This document shows positions 1 to 6,298 of a stretch of DNA of 12,695 nucleotides, in pieces (within the stretch, counting starts at the first letter, position 1; each line of letters starts with the position of its first letter). The position numbers and the translations under genes are program-made. The notes below the pieces were generated by a model. It was not told the origin of the DNA, did not search any database, and worked only from the letters and a program-made list of their open reading frames with translations. This DNA is from an uncultured Lachnospiraceae bacterium (lineage in GTDB: Bacteria > Bacillota > Clostridia > Lachnospirales > Lachnospiraceae): contig CADCPJ010000212.1 of assembly GCA_902803245.1 (NCBI GenBank), positions 1 through 12,695 on the forward strand, read 5' to 3'.

Positions 1-587
1 CCGCCTGCCAGATCAAGCGGCGCGGGACGATCTACAGGTCCTACAACGAGCTGTCGAAGAAGGACGCCGACGCGGGAATCCCGATCGACATCTTCGTCCT
101 CGAGAGCACATTTGACGGGGCGCTGCTTAGGACCATCCACGGGTGCGCCTGCCTCGTGATGGGATATCTGATGTCGGCGAGAAAGACCTTCGAGGACTAT
201 CCCTATCTGAAGAAGTATTTAAAGGGAAATGAAGCTCTTAAGGCGTCCTTTGCAAAAAAGGCGGGGATCGGCAGCCTCCTTCGGTTCATGACGCTCGACG
301 AACTGTCCATGCTCACCTACAGGGTCTACACCCTGTGCAGGAATGACCGGTCCCGCTTCGTTACGCTCCCCTCGGGGAGAAGGCATTTCTTCAAGGAAAT
401 GCAGCCGAGGAAGGACCTGTGCCGGGCGATAACAGGGGAGTTTGAGGGGCGGAAGGTCCCGCTCCCCCGCGGGTACGACAGGTATCTGCGGAATCTCTAC
501 GGGGAAAGATATATGGAGGTTCCGCCTGAAAAAGACCGGGAGAGCCACCCGATCATGGAACTTAAATTCGGGGATGAGATCAGATGA
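1..587 (+). CDS. LicD family phosphotransferase, C-terminal part (5' end outside window)
   Basis: The reading frame is open from the left edge (first full codon at 3) to the TGA at 585-587, giving about 194 residues. LicD proteins are usually around 270 residues, so roughly the N-terminal quarter is missing. The C-terminus carries the family's typical ending: a PRGYDRYLRNLYGERYMEVPP block followed by a Ser-His close to the end. LicD-type enzymes belong to a nucleotidyltransferase-like fold and transfer phosphocholine or related phospho-substituents from a CDP donor to surface glycans; the actual substituent here cannot be read from sequence. The nucleotide-binding N-terminal motifs lie outside the window. 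The stop overlaps the start of the next gene in an ATGA, so the two are translationally coupled in one operon. Family call is good; substrate is inference. Confidence 0.8.
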   Translation, partial: ACQIKRRGTIYRSYNELSKKDADAGIPIDIFVLESTFDGALLRTIHGCACLVMGYLMSARKTFEDYPYLKKYLKGNEALKASFAKKAGIGSLLRFMTLDELSMLTYRVYTLCRNDRSRFVTLPSGRRHFFKEMQPRKDLCRAITGEFEGRKVPLPRGYDRYLRNLYGERYMEVPPEKDRESHPIMELKFGDEIR

Positions 588-1831
588 GGACAAAACTGAA
601 GATTGTGTGCCGCGTTCTGATAAGGCGGGCTCTTATGACCTTCTTCATTTTTCCCGTGAAGAGGAACCGGATCGTTATGAGCAGCTATCACAGCGCGAGG
701 GACTACACCTGCAATCCCAAGTACATCACCGAGTACCTGAAGCGCCATGAGAGCGGGAAGTACGAGCTCGTCTGGGCCTTTGCGGACCCGGAGAGATGGA
801 AGGGGATAAAGGGGGTAAGGAGCATTAAGATTCACTCCCTCACCTGGCTTTACTATATGCTCACGGCCAAGGTCATCGTGTACAACAGGAATCCCGAGAC
901 CTACCTCCCGAAGCGGAAGGGACAGCTCGTCATCAACACCTGGCACGCAGGCGGGGCGTACAAGAAGGTGGGATTTGAAAATGCGCTTCTTACGCCGCTC
1001 GACCGCTGGAAGGCGGAGCAGTTCGAGGAATACGTGGATCTCTTCGTGTCGAGCTCGGAGGCCTTCACGAAGTCCAACATCGAAAGCTATCACTACCGCG
1101 GCAGGATCCTAAAGAGCGGAATGCCGAGAAATGACTTCTTCTTCCGGCCGAAGGCCGTGGCGAAGGTCAGCGCACGGGTGAGGCGGAAGTACGGGGCGGA
1201 CGGGGACAGCTTTGTCGTCCTTTACGCCCCCACATATCGCGGGGATGTGTTAAATCCCGCGGAGAGAAAGACGGAATTTCCGTATCAGGCCGTGCGGGAG
1301 GTCCTGACGAAGAGGTTGGGGATGAAGACGGGCGGGAGCGAAAGCACCTCCCCCCGCCGCGACGTGCTAAGAGAGATCAGCGGGAGCGGGAAGGACTCCC
1401 CCTGTCCCGACGTGCGCATCTGGAGGAGGGAGCACCATGAGGACACGAACGTCTATGAGAACGCTGAAGGGGTCACGGACGTGAGCGGCGAGCCCGACAT
1501 GCAGGACCTTCTCGCCGCGGCGGACCTTCTCATCACGGATTACTCCTCGAGCATCTGGGACTTTGCCATCCTCCGCCGGCCCTCTTTCCTCTTCTGTCCG
1601 GATCTTGCGGACTACGAGAGCTCCGACCGGGGGTTCTTCACGCCGATCGGGGAGTGGCCGGGGTATCTCGTGCGGTCGGAGGAAGAGCTCCTTAAGCGGC
1701 TTCTTTCTTATGACGCCGCCGAGGCGGAGAAAAAAGCCGAGGATCACCTGCGGGCGCTTAAGTCCTATGAGGACGGGGGGGCTTCCCGCCGCATCGCGGC
1801 GGTCATCGACGACTGGACGGCCAATCACTGA
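584..1831 (+). CDS. CDP-glycerol:glycerophosphotransferase family polymerase (TagB/TagF-like), paralogue 1
   Basis: This 415-residue protein has the landmarks of the glycerophosphotransferase family (Glyphos_transf): NTWHAGGAYKK around residue 119-128 with the expected catalytic His121, YAPTYRG near 214-220, LLITDYSSSIWDF near 315-327, and DRGFFTP near 348-354. Members move polyol phosphate from a CDP-polyol to a growing teichoic acid or capsule chain at the cytoplasmic membrane face. It lacks the extra N-terminal glycosyltransferase-like portion of long bifunctional enzymes. Compared with its paralogue at 2790, it has about 30 additional Ser/Gly/Pro/Asp-rich residues (about 247-276), and the usual VRxH strand is altered, with candidate His284/His285. 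The start ATG overlaps the licD stop (ATGA). Its TGA forms TGATG with the first of a series of micro-ORFs, so ribosomes ending here can pass on directly. Donor (glycerol or ribitol) is unknown. Confidence 0.85.
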   Translation: MRTKLKIVCRVLIRRALMTFFIFPVKRNRIVMSSYHSARDYTCNPKYITEYLKRHESGKYELVWAFADPERWKGIKGVRSIKIHSLTWLYYMLTAKVIVYNRNPETYLPKRKGQLVINTWHAGGAYKKVGFENALLTPLDRWKAEQFEEYVDLFVSSSEAFTKSNIESYHYRGRILKSGMPRNDFFFRPKAVAKVSARVRRKYGADGDSFVVLYAPTYRGDVLNPAERKTEFPYQAVREVLTKRLGMKTGGSESTSPRRDVLREISGSGKDSPCPDVRIWRREHHEDTNVYENAEGVTDVSGEPDMQDLLAAADLLITDYSSSIWDFAILRRPSFLFCPDLADYESSDRGFFTPIGEWPGYLVRSEEELLKRLLSYDAAEAEKKAEDHLRALKSYEDGGASRRIAAVIDDWTANH

Positions 1832-2010
1832 TGTGCTGCGGCTATCAGTAATGCGCTGCGGCTATCACTGATGTGCTGCGGCTATCAGTAATGCGCTGCG
1901 GCTATCACTGATGCGCTGCGGCTATCAGTAATGCGCTGCGACTATCAGTAATGCGCTGCAACTATCAGTGATGCGCTGCGGCTATCAGTGATGCGTTACG
2001 ATTATAAATG
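1831..2010 (+). repeat. 20-bp tandem repeat, nine units
   Basis: Nine exact-length units begin at 1831, 1851, 1871, 1891, 1911, 1931, 1951, 1971 and 1991. The consensus is ATGCGCTGCGGCTATCAGTA, with unit ends GTA, GTG or CTG. Units 1-2 and 3-4 form identical 40-bp pairs, so a dimer was duplicated recently. Units 5-8 carry zero to two substitutions relative to one another, and unit 9 is diverged (six differences from unit 8). The last bases of the upstream gene (ATCACTG before ATG) match the unit end, suggesting the array grew from the gene terminus by slippage or unequal recombination. No length variation is seen between units. Confidence 0.97.
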
Positions 2011-2011
2011 A
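1831..2011 (+). other. Chain of nine overlapping six-codon micro-ORFs encoded by the 20-bp array
   Basis: Every repeat unit is a complete ORF: ATG, five further codons, then a stop whose final A is the A of the next ATG (TAATG or TGATG). The peptides in order are MCCGYQ, MRCGYH, MCCGYQ, MRCGYH, MRCGYQ, MRCDYQ, MRCNYQ, MRCGYQ and MRYDYK. The first ATG overlaps the TGA of the upstream polymerase. The ninth stop (2009-2011) overlaps a new ATG at 2008 in an ATGA. No substitution in any unit breaks a start or a stop. No Shine-Dalgarno sequence lies inside the units, so translation would have to proceed by termination-reinitiation. The geometry is seen directly; that ribosomes use it is inference. 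Confidence 0.5.
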
Positions 2012-2079
2012 GGAGAGGCGTGCACAGGGAGCGGGACCGCGGATCGGGCTTCCTGCATGGAAAGGGTAGATTGTTATGA
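2008..2079 (+). CDS. Candidate 23-codon coupling micro-ORF
   Basis: The ATG at 2008-2010 overlaps the stop of the ninth repeat micro-ORF (ATGA). The frame then runs 23 codons (starts MRRGVHRERDRG, ends GKGRLL) to a TGA at 2077-2079 that overlaps the ATG of the cytidylyltransferase gene at 2076 (ATGA again). It contains the GGAAAGG Shine-Dalgarno-like run (2059-2065) about ten bases before that start. The peptide is Arg/Gly rich and resembles nothing I recognise; its likely role is to carry ribosomes to the next start and keep the site open. It may have no function as a peptide. Confidence 0.4.
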   Translation: MRRGVHRERDRGSGFLHGKGRLL

Positions 2080-2783
2080 CAACAGCAATTATCATCGCAG
2101 GCGGGTCGGGACACAGAATGGGCCAGGAGATCCCGAAGCAGTTCATCAACGTGTACGACAAGCCGGTGATCATTTACACACTGGAGAGCTTTCAGAAGCA
2201 CCCGATGATCGACTCCATCTATGTGGTGTGCATCGACGGCTGGCACGACGTGCTTCGGGCCTATTCGAAGCAGTACGGCATCACGAAGCTTAGCGGAATC
2301 GTGTCCGGGGGGAAGACGGGACAGGAGTCCATCCGGAACGGCGTCTATGCATTGACGGACATGGACGACGAGGACGTCGTCGTCATCCACGACGGGATCC
2401 GACCGCTCGTCGTCGCTTCGGTGCTGACGGATGTGATCCGGAAATGCGAGAAGTACGGAAACGCCGTGACTTCGATGCCCTACAACGAGCAGATCTTCGT
2501 GGTCTCTAAGGATGACGAGAACACGACGACGGAGTACATCCCGAGGGAGACGCTCCGCCGCGTCGCGACGCCTCAGGCCTACAAGTACGGAAAGCTCCTT
2601 AGTGCCTATCAGGAGGCCTTTGCGAAGGGGATCGGCATCCACGGCTCCTCCTACACCAACACGATGATGGTGGAGCTCGGGGAGACGCTGCACTTTGCGG
2701 ACGGGTCGGACAGGAACATCAAGCTGACGACGAGGGACGACCTGGATCTCTTTAAGGCCTATGTCCGGCTCGAGAGGGAATGA
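2076..2783 (+). CDS. IspD/TarI-like CDP-polyol-phosphate cytidylyltransferase
   Basis: This 235-residue protein belongs to the IspD/TarI cytidylyltransferase group. It has the N-terminal CTP-binding loop IIIAGGSGHRMG (about 5-16), PKQF with Lys21, VVVIHDGIRPLV (about 101-112), ATPQAYK (164-170) and the terminal NIKLTTRDDL (214-223). Such enzymes make CDP-methylerythritol (IspD) or CDP-ribitol/CDP-glycerol-type donors (TarI/TagD-like role). The setting between two CDP-polyol polymerases and beside LicD argues for a surface-polymer donor rather than isoprenoid synthesis, so I do not assign ispD. Near residue 194 the sequence reads YTNTMM where IspD proteins commonly have a Thr-Asp-Asp/Ala segment, which supports a divergent substrate. 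The ATG overlaps the preceding micro-ORF stop (ATGA). Six bases separate its TGA from the next gene. Confidence 0.82.
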   Translation: MTTAIIIAGGSGHRMGQEIPKQFINVYDKPVIIYTLESFQKHPMIDSIYVVCIDGWHDVLRAYSKQYGITKLSGIVSGGKTGQESIRNGVYALTDMDDEDVVVIHDGIRPLVVASVLTDVIRKCEKYGNAVTSMPYNEQIFVVSKDDENTTTEYIPRETLRRVATPQAYKYGKLLSAYQEAFAKGIGIHGSSYTNTMMVELGETLHFADGSDRNIKLTTRDDLDLFKAYVRLERE

Positions 2784-2789
2784 CGCCCT

Positions 2790-4010
2790 ATGACAGCAAA
2801 GGACAGGATAAAAATTGCAGCGCGCCTGCTCATAAGGGAGTGCCTGAAGGTCCTTTGGGTGCTGCCTGTAAAGAAGCGGCGCATCCTCTTTGAGAGCTAC
2901 GACGGGACTCAGTATTCCTGCAATCCGAAGTACCTGAGCGAGTATCTTAAGAAGCATCACCCGGGGAAGTATGAGCTCGTCTGGTGCTTTGACGACCCCT
3001 CGAAATTTAAGGGGACGGAGGGCATCCGGGCGGTGAAGAAGCGCTCTTTCAGGTGGTTTCTTGACTATCTGACCTCCGGGGTCCGGGTGACCAACGCGGC
3101 GACCCAGATGACATTTTTCCCGAAGAGGAAGGGACAGCTCGTGATCAACACCTGGCACGCCGGCGGGGCCTATAAGCGCACGGGGATTATCAGCGAACAC
3201 GTCCAGGCCAACAGCGATTTTAAAAAATGGCGCCGCAGGGAGCAGGCCGGTCAGTTCGACCTCTTTCTGTCCAGTTCCCCGGTCTTCTCGAAGACAAATG
3301 TGCGGGAGGCCTATCTCTATAAGGGGCGGATCCTAAAGAGCGGGATGCCGAGAAATGACATCTTCTTTGACGAGGAGAGGGTGGGGCGCGCGTCGCAAAA
3401 AGTCAGGGAGCATTTCGGAATCAGAGGGCCCGTCATCCTCTACGCGCCCACTTACCGGGGCAATTTTAATGACACCGGAGAGCTTCCGCTTCTCCCTTAT
3501 GAGATCGTCTGCAGGGCCTTTAAGGAGCGGTTCGGCGAGGAGGCAGTCATACTGGTCCGGGCCCACTACACGGAGAAGAGGCGTATGCTCGACGCGTATG
3601 CAGCCTCCCGCTCTGCCTCAGGTGAAGAGGGGAGAGGACGGCTCCTCGACGCGACGGATTACCCGGATATGCAGGAGCTCCTGTGCGCGGCCGACCTCCT
3701 GATTACCGATTACTCCTCATCGATCTGGGACTATGCCCTGCTTGGAAGGCCTGCCATCCTCTATGTCCCGGACCTCGACCGGTATGAGGCGGAGGACCGG
3801 GGCTTCTACACTCCGATCAGGGAGTGGCCGGGCATTATCTGCAGGGACGGAGGAAAGCTGGAAGAGGCGATCCTCGGACTTGACGAGGATAAGGAAAGGC
3901 GGAGAGCCGGGGCGCATCTTGAGGCCTTCCGATCCTACGAGAGGGGACGGGCGTGCGAGATGACGGAGAGAGTGATCAGGCATTTTCTCAGGACAGGGAG
4001 CCTTTCATGA
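2790..4010 (+). CDS. CDP-glycerol:glycerophosphotransferase family polymerase (TagB/TagF-like), paralogue 2
   Basis: This 406-residue protein is clearly related to the gene at 584 along its whole length: shared SCNPKYLSEYLKKH-type N-terminal block, NTWHAGGAYKR (His123), RILKSGMPRND, YAPTYRG, LLITDYSSSIWDYA and DRGFYTPIREWPG. Unlike its paralogue it keeps an intact ILVRAHY strand (His259), the second histidine expected for catalysis in this family, and has no long insertion there. It has a short unrelated segment around residues 138-150. It probably acts at the inner membrane face, transferring polyol phosphate from a CDP donor. The ATG lies six bases after the cytidylyltransferase stop. Its own TGA overlaps the ATG of a micro-ORF (ATGA at 4007-4010). 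Two such enzymes in one operon often divide priming and elongation, but which does which cannot be read here. Confidence 0.87.
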   Translation: MTAKDRIKIAARLLIRECLKVLWVLPVKKRRILFESYDGTQYSCNPKYLSEYLKKHHPGKYELVWCFDDPSKFKGTEGIRAVKKRSFRWFLDYLTSGVRVTNAATQMTFFPKRKGQLVINTWHAGGAYKRTGIISEHVQANSDFKKWRRREQAGQFDLFLSSSPVFSKTNVREAYLYKGRILKSGMPRNDIFFDEERVGRASQKVREHFGIRGPVILYAPTYRGNFNDTGELPLLPYEIVCRAFKERFGEEAVILVRAHYTEKRRMLDAYAASRSASGEEGRGRLLDATDYPDMQELLCAADLLITDYSSSIWDYALLGRPAILYVPDLDRYEAEDRGFYTPIREWPGIICRDGGKLEEAILGLDEDKERRRAGAHLEAFRSYERGRACEMTERVIRHFLRTGSLS

Positions 4011-4084
4011 CGGATTTTTCCGGAGCCGGTGAGGCGCAGGGAGGCTTTTGCGACAGTTTTTTGCGGAAAGGGAGATTTTCGTGA
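4007..4084 (+). CDS. Candidate 25-codon coupling micro-ORF A
   Basis: The ATG at 4007 overlaps the stop of polymerase 2 (ATGA). The frame encodes a peptide starting MTDFSGAGEAQGG and ends at TGA 4082-4084, which overlaps the GTG of a second micro-ORF (GTGA at 4081-4084). Its first part is a near copy of the start of that second micro-ORF, and it holds a degraded partial third copy near 4049-4067. No independent Shine-Dalgarno is evident beyond GGACAGGGAG at 3991-4000. Function as a peptide is doubtful; a coupling role is inferred from the exact overlaps. Confidence 0.35.
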   Translation: MTDFSGAGEAQGGFCDSFLRKGRFS

Positions 4085-4119
4085 CGGACTTTTTTTGCGG
4101 AGCCGGTGAGGCGCACCGC
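4007..4119 (+). repeat. Imperfect direct duplication in the polymerase 2-glycosyltransferase gap
   Basis: A block starting TGACGGA then a T run, followed by the identical 18-mer CGGAGCCGGTGAGGCGCA, occurs twice: 18-mer at 4021-4038 and at 4098-4115. The TGACGGA parts are 74 bases apart and the 18-mers 77 apart, so copies differ by three bases in the T run. A degenerate fragment (GCGACAG, T run, GCGGA) lies between them at about 4049-4067. Confidence 0.9.
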
Positions 4120-4131
4120 AGGAAGGAGTGA
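4081..4131 (+). CDS. Candidate 16-codon coupling micro-ORF B (GTG start)
   Basis: GTG at 4081 overlaps the stop of micro-ORF A (GTGA). The peptide begins (M)TDFFCGAGEAHRRKE and stops at 4129-4131, nine bases before the glycosyltransferase ATG at 4141. The last codons include the AGGAAGGAG ribosome-binding run (4120-4128), so ribosomes finishing here would be released on top of the next gene's Shine-Dalgarno. Compared with micro-ORF A the shared block differs by a three-base, frame-preserving indel in the T tract. Confidence 0.35.
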   Translation: MTDFFCGAGEAHRRKE

Positions 4132-4140
4132 CCATAGAGC

Positions 4141-5130
4141 ATGACGAAGCAGCTGACAATATCCGTGGCGGCCTACAACGTCGAGGCGTATCTGCGCGAG
4201 ACGCTCTCTTCCTGCGTGGCGGAGGAGATCCTCGATGAGATCGAGGTGCTCGTCGTAAGCGACGGCTCGTCAGACGCGACGGCCGACATAGCGAGGGAGT
4301 ACTGCGAGGCATATCCGGGGAGCTTCCGCCTCATAGAAAAGGAGAACGGCGGCTATGGCTCAACCGTAAATACCGCGATGCGCGAGGCATCGGGGAGATA
4401 CTTCCGATTGCTGGACGGGGACGACTACTTTGAGAAGGAGGGGCTTTTGGCCCTGGTGAAAGCGCTCAGGTGCTGTGACTCGGACTGGGTCGTCACGCCC
4501 TACTGCCGGGTGGCGGACGGAAGCAATGTAAAAGAGGTGAAGCCGCCGCTCTGGGAGCGCTACTGCGGCCGGACCATGAAGCTGTCCGACACGAGGGGCG
4601 ACATACGCTTCGGCATGTGGGGAGTGACGGCAAAAACGGAGATGCTTCGCAGACACCCGTTCCTTCTCCCGGAGCACAGGCTGTATACCGACCAGCAGTT
4701 TGTAGTCTACATGATGCCCCATGTAAAGACCGTGACCTTCCTGCCGACGCTCCTCTACTCGTACCGCGTGGGCCGGGAAGGCCAGAGCGTGAGCCGGGAA
4801 AGCCGCATCGCGCATAAGGCGGACACCGTGGATTCGATCCGGCGGATTCTGTATTTCTGCGGAAAAAAAGTATCCCCTGATCACCCGAACCGGCACGCCA
4901 TACGGGAGAGGGCTGGAGTGTATCTCATCTATGCCTTCCTGACGCTCATGCTGGAGAAGCCGTCCTTAAGAAACTACCGGGAACTGCTCTCCCTTATGAG
5001 CTATGCGAAGCGCATTTCCCCGGACATCTGCGAGGAGGCGAAGCGCCGCAAACGGCTGATACGCCTTCTCTATGCCTCCTGCGGCGCCGCCTACTTCGCC
5101 CGCGCGGGCCGCATCGACAACTGGAACTGA
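4141..5130 (+). CDS. Family 2 glycosyltransferase
   Basis: This 329-residue protein has a GT-A N-terminal domain: TISVAAYNVEAYL (6-18), VLVVSDGSSDAT (36-47), the ENGGYGSTVN acceptor/nucleotide segment (68-77) and the DGDD metal-binding motif (92-95). The region TDQQFVVYMMPH near residues 180-195 matches the later conserved acidic/aromatic part of this family. The C-terminal third is basic and mostly helical in character, without obvious membrane spans. It should transfer a sugar from an NDP donor onto the polymer or its linkage unit; the sugar is unknown. The ATG at 4141 is served by AGGAAGGAG about 12 bases upstream. Its TGA forms TGATG with an eight-codon micro-ORF at 5130. The operon position suggests it decorates or primes the phospho-polymer made by its neighbours. 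Confidence 0.88.
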   Translation: MTKQLTISVAAYNVEAYLRETLSSCVAEEILDEIEVLVVSDGSSDATADIAREYCEAYPGSFRLIEKENGGYGSTVNTAMREASGRYFRLLDGDDYFEKEGLLALVKALRCCDSDWVVTPYCRVADGSNVKEVKPPLWERYCGRTMKLSDTRGDIRFGMWGVTAKTEMLRRHPFLLPEHRLYTDQQFVVYMMPHVKTVTFLPTLLYSYRVGREGQSVSRESRIAHKADTVDSIRRILYFCGKKVSPDHPNRHAIRERAGVYLIYAFLTLMLEKPSLRNYRELLSLMSYAKRISPDICEEAKRRKRLIRLLYASCGAAYFARAGRIDNWN

Positions 5131-5156
5131 TGAGAAAAGGGGTTATTTATCTATGA
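5130..5156 (+). CDS. Candidate eight-codon bridging micro-ORF (MRKGVIYL)
   Basis: The ATG at 5130-5132 shares its A with the glycosyltransferase TGA (TGATG). After eight codons the TGA at 5154-5156 overlaps the ATG of the epimerase at 5153 (ATGA). The micro-ORF contains the GAGAAAAGGGG ribosome-binding run about ten bases before that start. The whole gap between the two genes is therefore one short ORF linked at both ends. The overlaps are seen directly; translation is inferred. Confidence 0.4.
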   Translation: MRKGVIYL

Positions 5157-6220
5157 GACTTACAGAAAATGCGAAATATATGGCCGACGTGCGCGCGGTG
5201 GCGTCACTTCCGCTTCCTTTTGAGAAGCTGCAGGACGCCTCCATCGTGATCTCCGGAGGGTCGGGAATGATCGCCAGCTGCCTGGCGGACGTGCTCATGG
5301 CAAAGAACATGGAACCATCGTCCCTCAACTGCCGCATCTACGCACTGGGGCGGAATATGGAGAGGGCGGCGGAGCGCTTTGCCCCCTACATGGGCTCCCG
5401 CCATTTTACATTTTTAAAATGCGATGTGAACGAGCCCCTGCATCTTCCGATTGAGAATGCCGACTATGTGTTCCACGCGGCAAGCAACACGCATCCGGTG
5501 GCCTATGCCTCGGATCCCATCGGCACGATCATGACCAACATCACGGGCACGAAGAACCTCCTCGACTTCGCGGCGTCCGCCGGGGCAAAGCGCTTCGTCT
5601 TCGCCTCCTCCAACGAGATCTACGGGGAGAACCGCGGGGACACAGAGCTCTTCGACGAGTCGTACTGCGGCTATATCGACTGCAACACGATGAGGGCGGG
5701 GTACCCCGAGGGAAAGCGCTGCGGCGAGGCCCTCTGCCAGGCCTATATCCGGCAGAATGGGCTCGACGCGGTGATCGCCAGATTCACGAGGAGCTACGGC
5801 CCCTCAGTGAAGGGAGACGACAGCAAGGCGATCTCCCAGTTTATTCACAAAGGCGTGCTCGGCGAGGATATCGTCCTTAAGAGCGAAGGCAGGCAGCATT
5901 ATTCCTTCACCTACGTCACCGACGCCGTGTCCGGACTTCTTTTCTGCATGCTCTGCGGTAAGAAGGGGGAGGCCTACAACATCGCCGATGCCCGGTCGGA
6001 CATCACCTTGAGGGACCTGGCATCGGCAATCGCGGAGCATGCGGGGACGAAGGTGGTCTTTGAGCTCCCGGACGAGGCGGAGAGCGCCGGATACAGCCGG
6101 GCGACTAAGGCGAGGCTCGACGGAAGCAAGCTGAAAAAGCTCGGGTGGTCGGCCGCATACGACATTAAGGAAGGCACTCGAAGGACGATCGATATCCTGC
6201 GGTCACTGCAGCCGGAATGA
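5153..6220 (+). CDS. NAD-dependent epimerase/dehydratase (extended SDR, UXS/RmlB-like)
   Basis: I chose ATG 5153, which gives 355 residues and has a GAGAAAAGGGG site about ten bases upstream; an in-frame ATG at 5072 lies inside the glycosyltransferase gene and has no such support. The Rossmann start is IVISGGSGMIASCL (31-44). A VFHAASNTHP segment (107-115), FASSNEIYGE (150-159), the catalytic YPEGK (Tyr184, Lys188), RFTRSYGP (210-217) and the HYSFTYVTDAV segment (249-259) follow. The pattern resembles UDP-glucuronate decarboxylases and dTDP-glucose dehydratases. It probably remodels a nucleotide-activated sugar or polyol for the polymer assembled by the operon. It is the last gene before a terminator. 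The fold assignment is firm; the exact reaction is not. Confidence 0.85.
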   Translation: MRLTENAKYMADVRAVASLPLPFEKLQDASIVISGGSGMIASCLADVLMAKNMEPSSLNCRIYALGRNMERAAERFAPYMGSRHFTFLKCDVNEPLHLPIENADYVFHAASNTHPVAYASDPIGTIMTNITGTKNLLDFAASAGAKRFVFASSNEIYGENRGDTELFDESYCGYIDCNTMRAGYPEGKRCGEALCQAYIRQNGLDAVIARFTRSYGPSVKGDDSKAISQFIHKGVLGEDIVLKSEGRQHYSFTYVTDAVSGLLFCMLCGKKGEAYNIADARSDITLRDLASAIAEHAGTKVVFELPDEAESAGYSRATKARLDGSKLKKLGWSAAYDIKEGTRRTIDILRSLQPE

Positions 6221-6298
6221 CCTGCCGTAGAGCTTAAGGCTGCGCCTTGCGGCATAGGAAGTGAAAAGGGTAACTGTTTGGCGCTCAAGCACCCGCGA

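Noticed and set aside
1831..2010. CRISPR array
   Set aside because: Units are contiguous 20-bp copies with no unique spacers and no cas genes nearby.
2076..2783. Assignment as ispD of the methylerythritol phosphate pathway
   Set aside because: The fold fits, but gene context and the changed residues near 194-196 favour a CDP-polyol role in surface-polymer synthesis, so no symbol was given.
1965..3200. Long minus-strand open frame (about 411 codons) opposite the cytidylyltransferase and polymerase 2
   Set aside because: It is antisense to two well-supported genes with clear motifs, encodes a His/Arg/Leu/Val-rich sequence without recognisable domains, and is typical of the opposite strand of GC-rich genes.
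5072..5152. Upstream in-frame ATG as the epimerase start
   Set aside because: It would add 27 Pro/Ala/Ser/Thr-rich residues translated from inside the glycosyltransferase gene, whereas ATG 5153 has a good ribosome site and precedes a normal SDR N-terminus.
6229..6255. Small AAGGC/GCCTT hairpin after the epimerase as a terminator
   Set aside because: The stem is only five base pairs with no T-run; the perfect stem at 6343-6364 is the better terminator.
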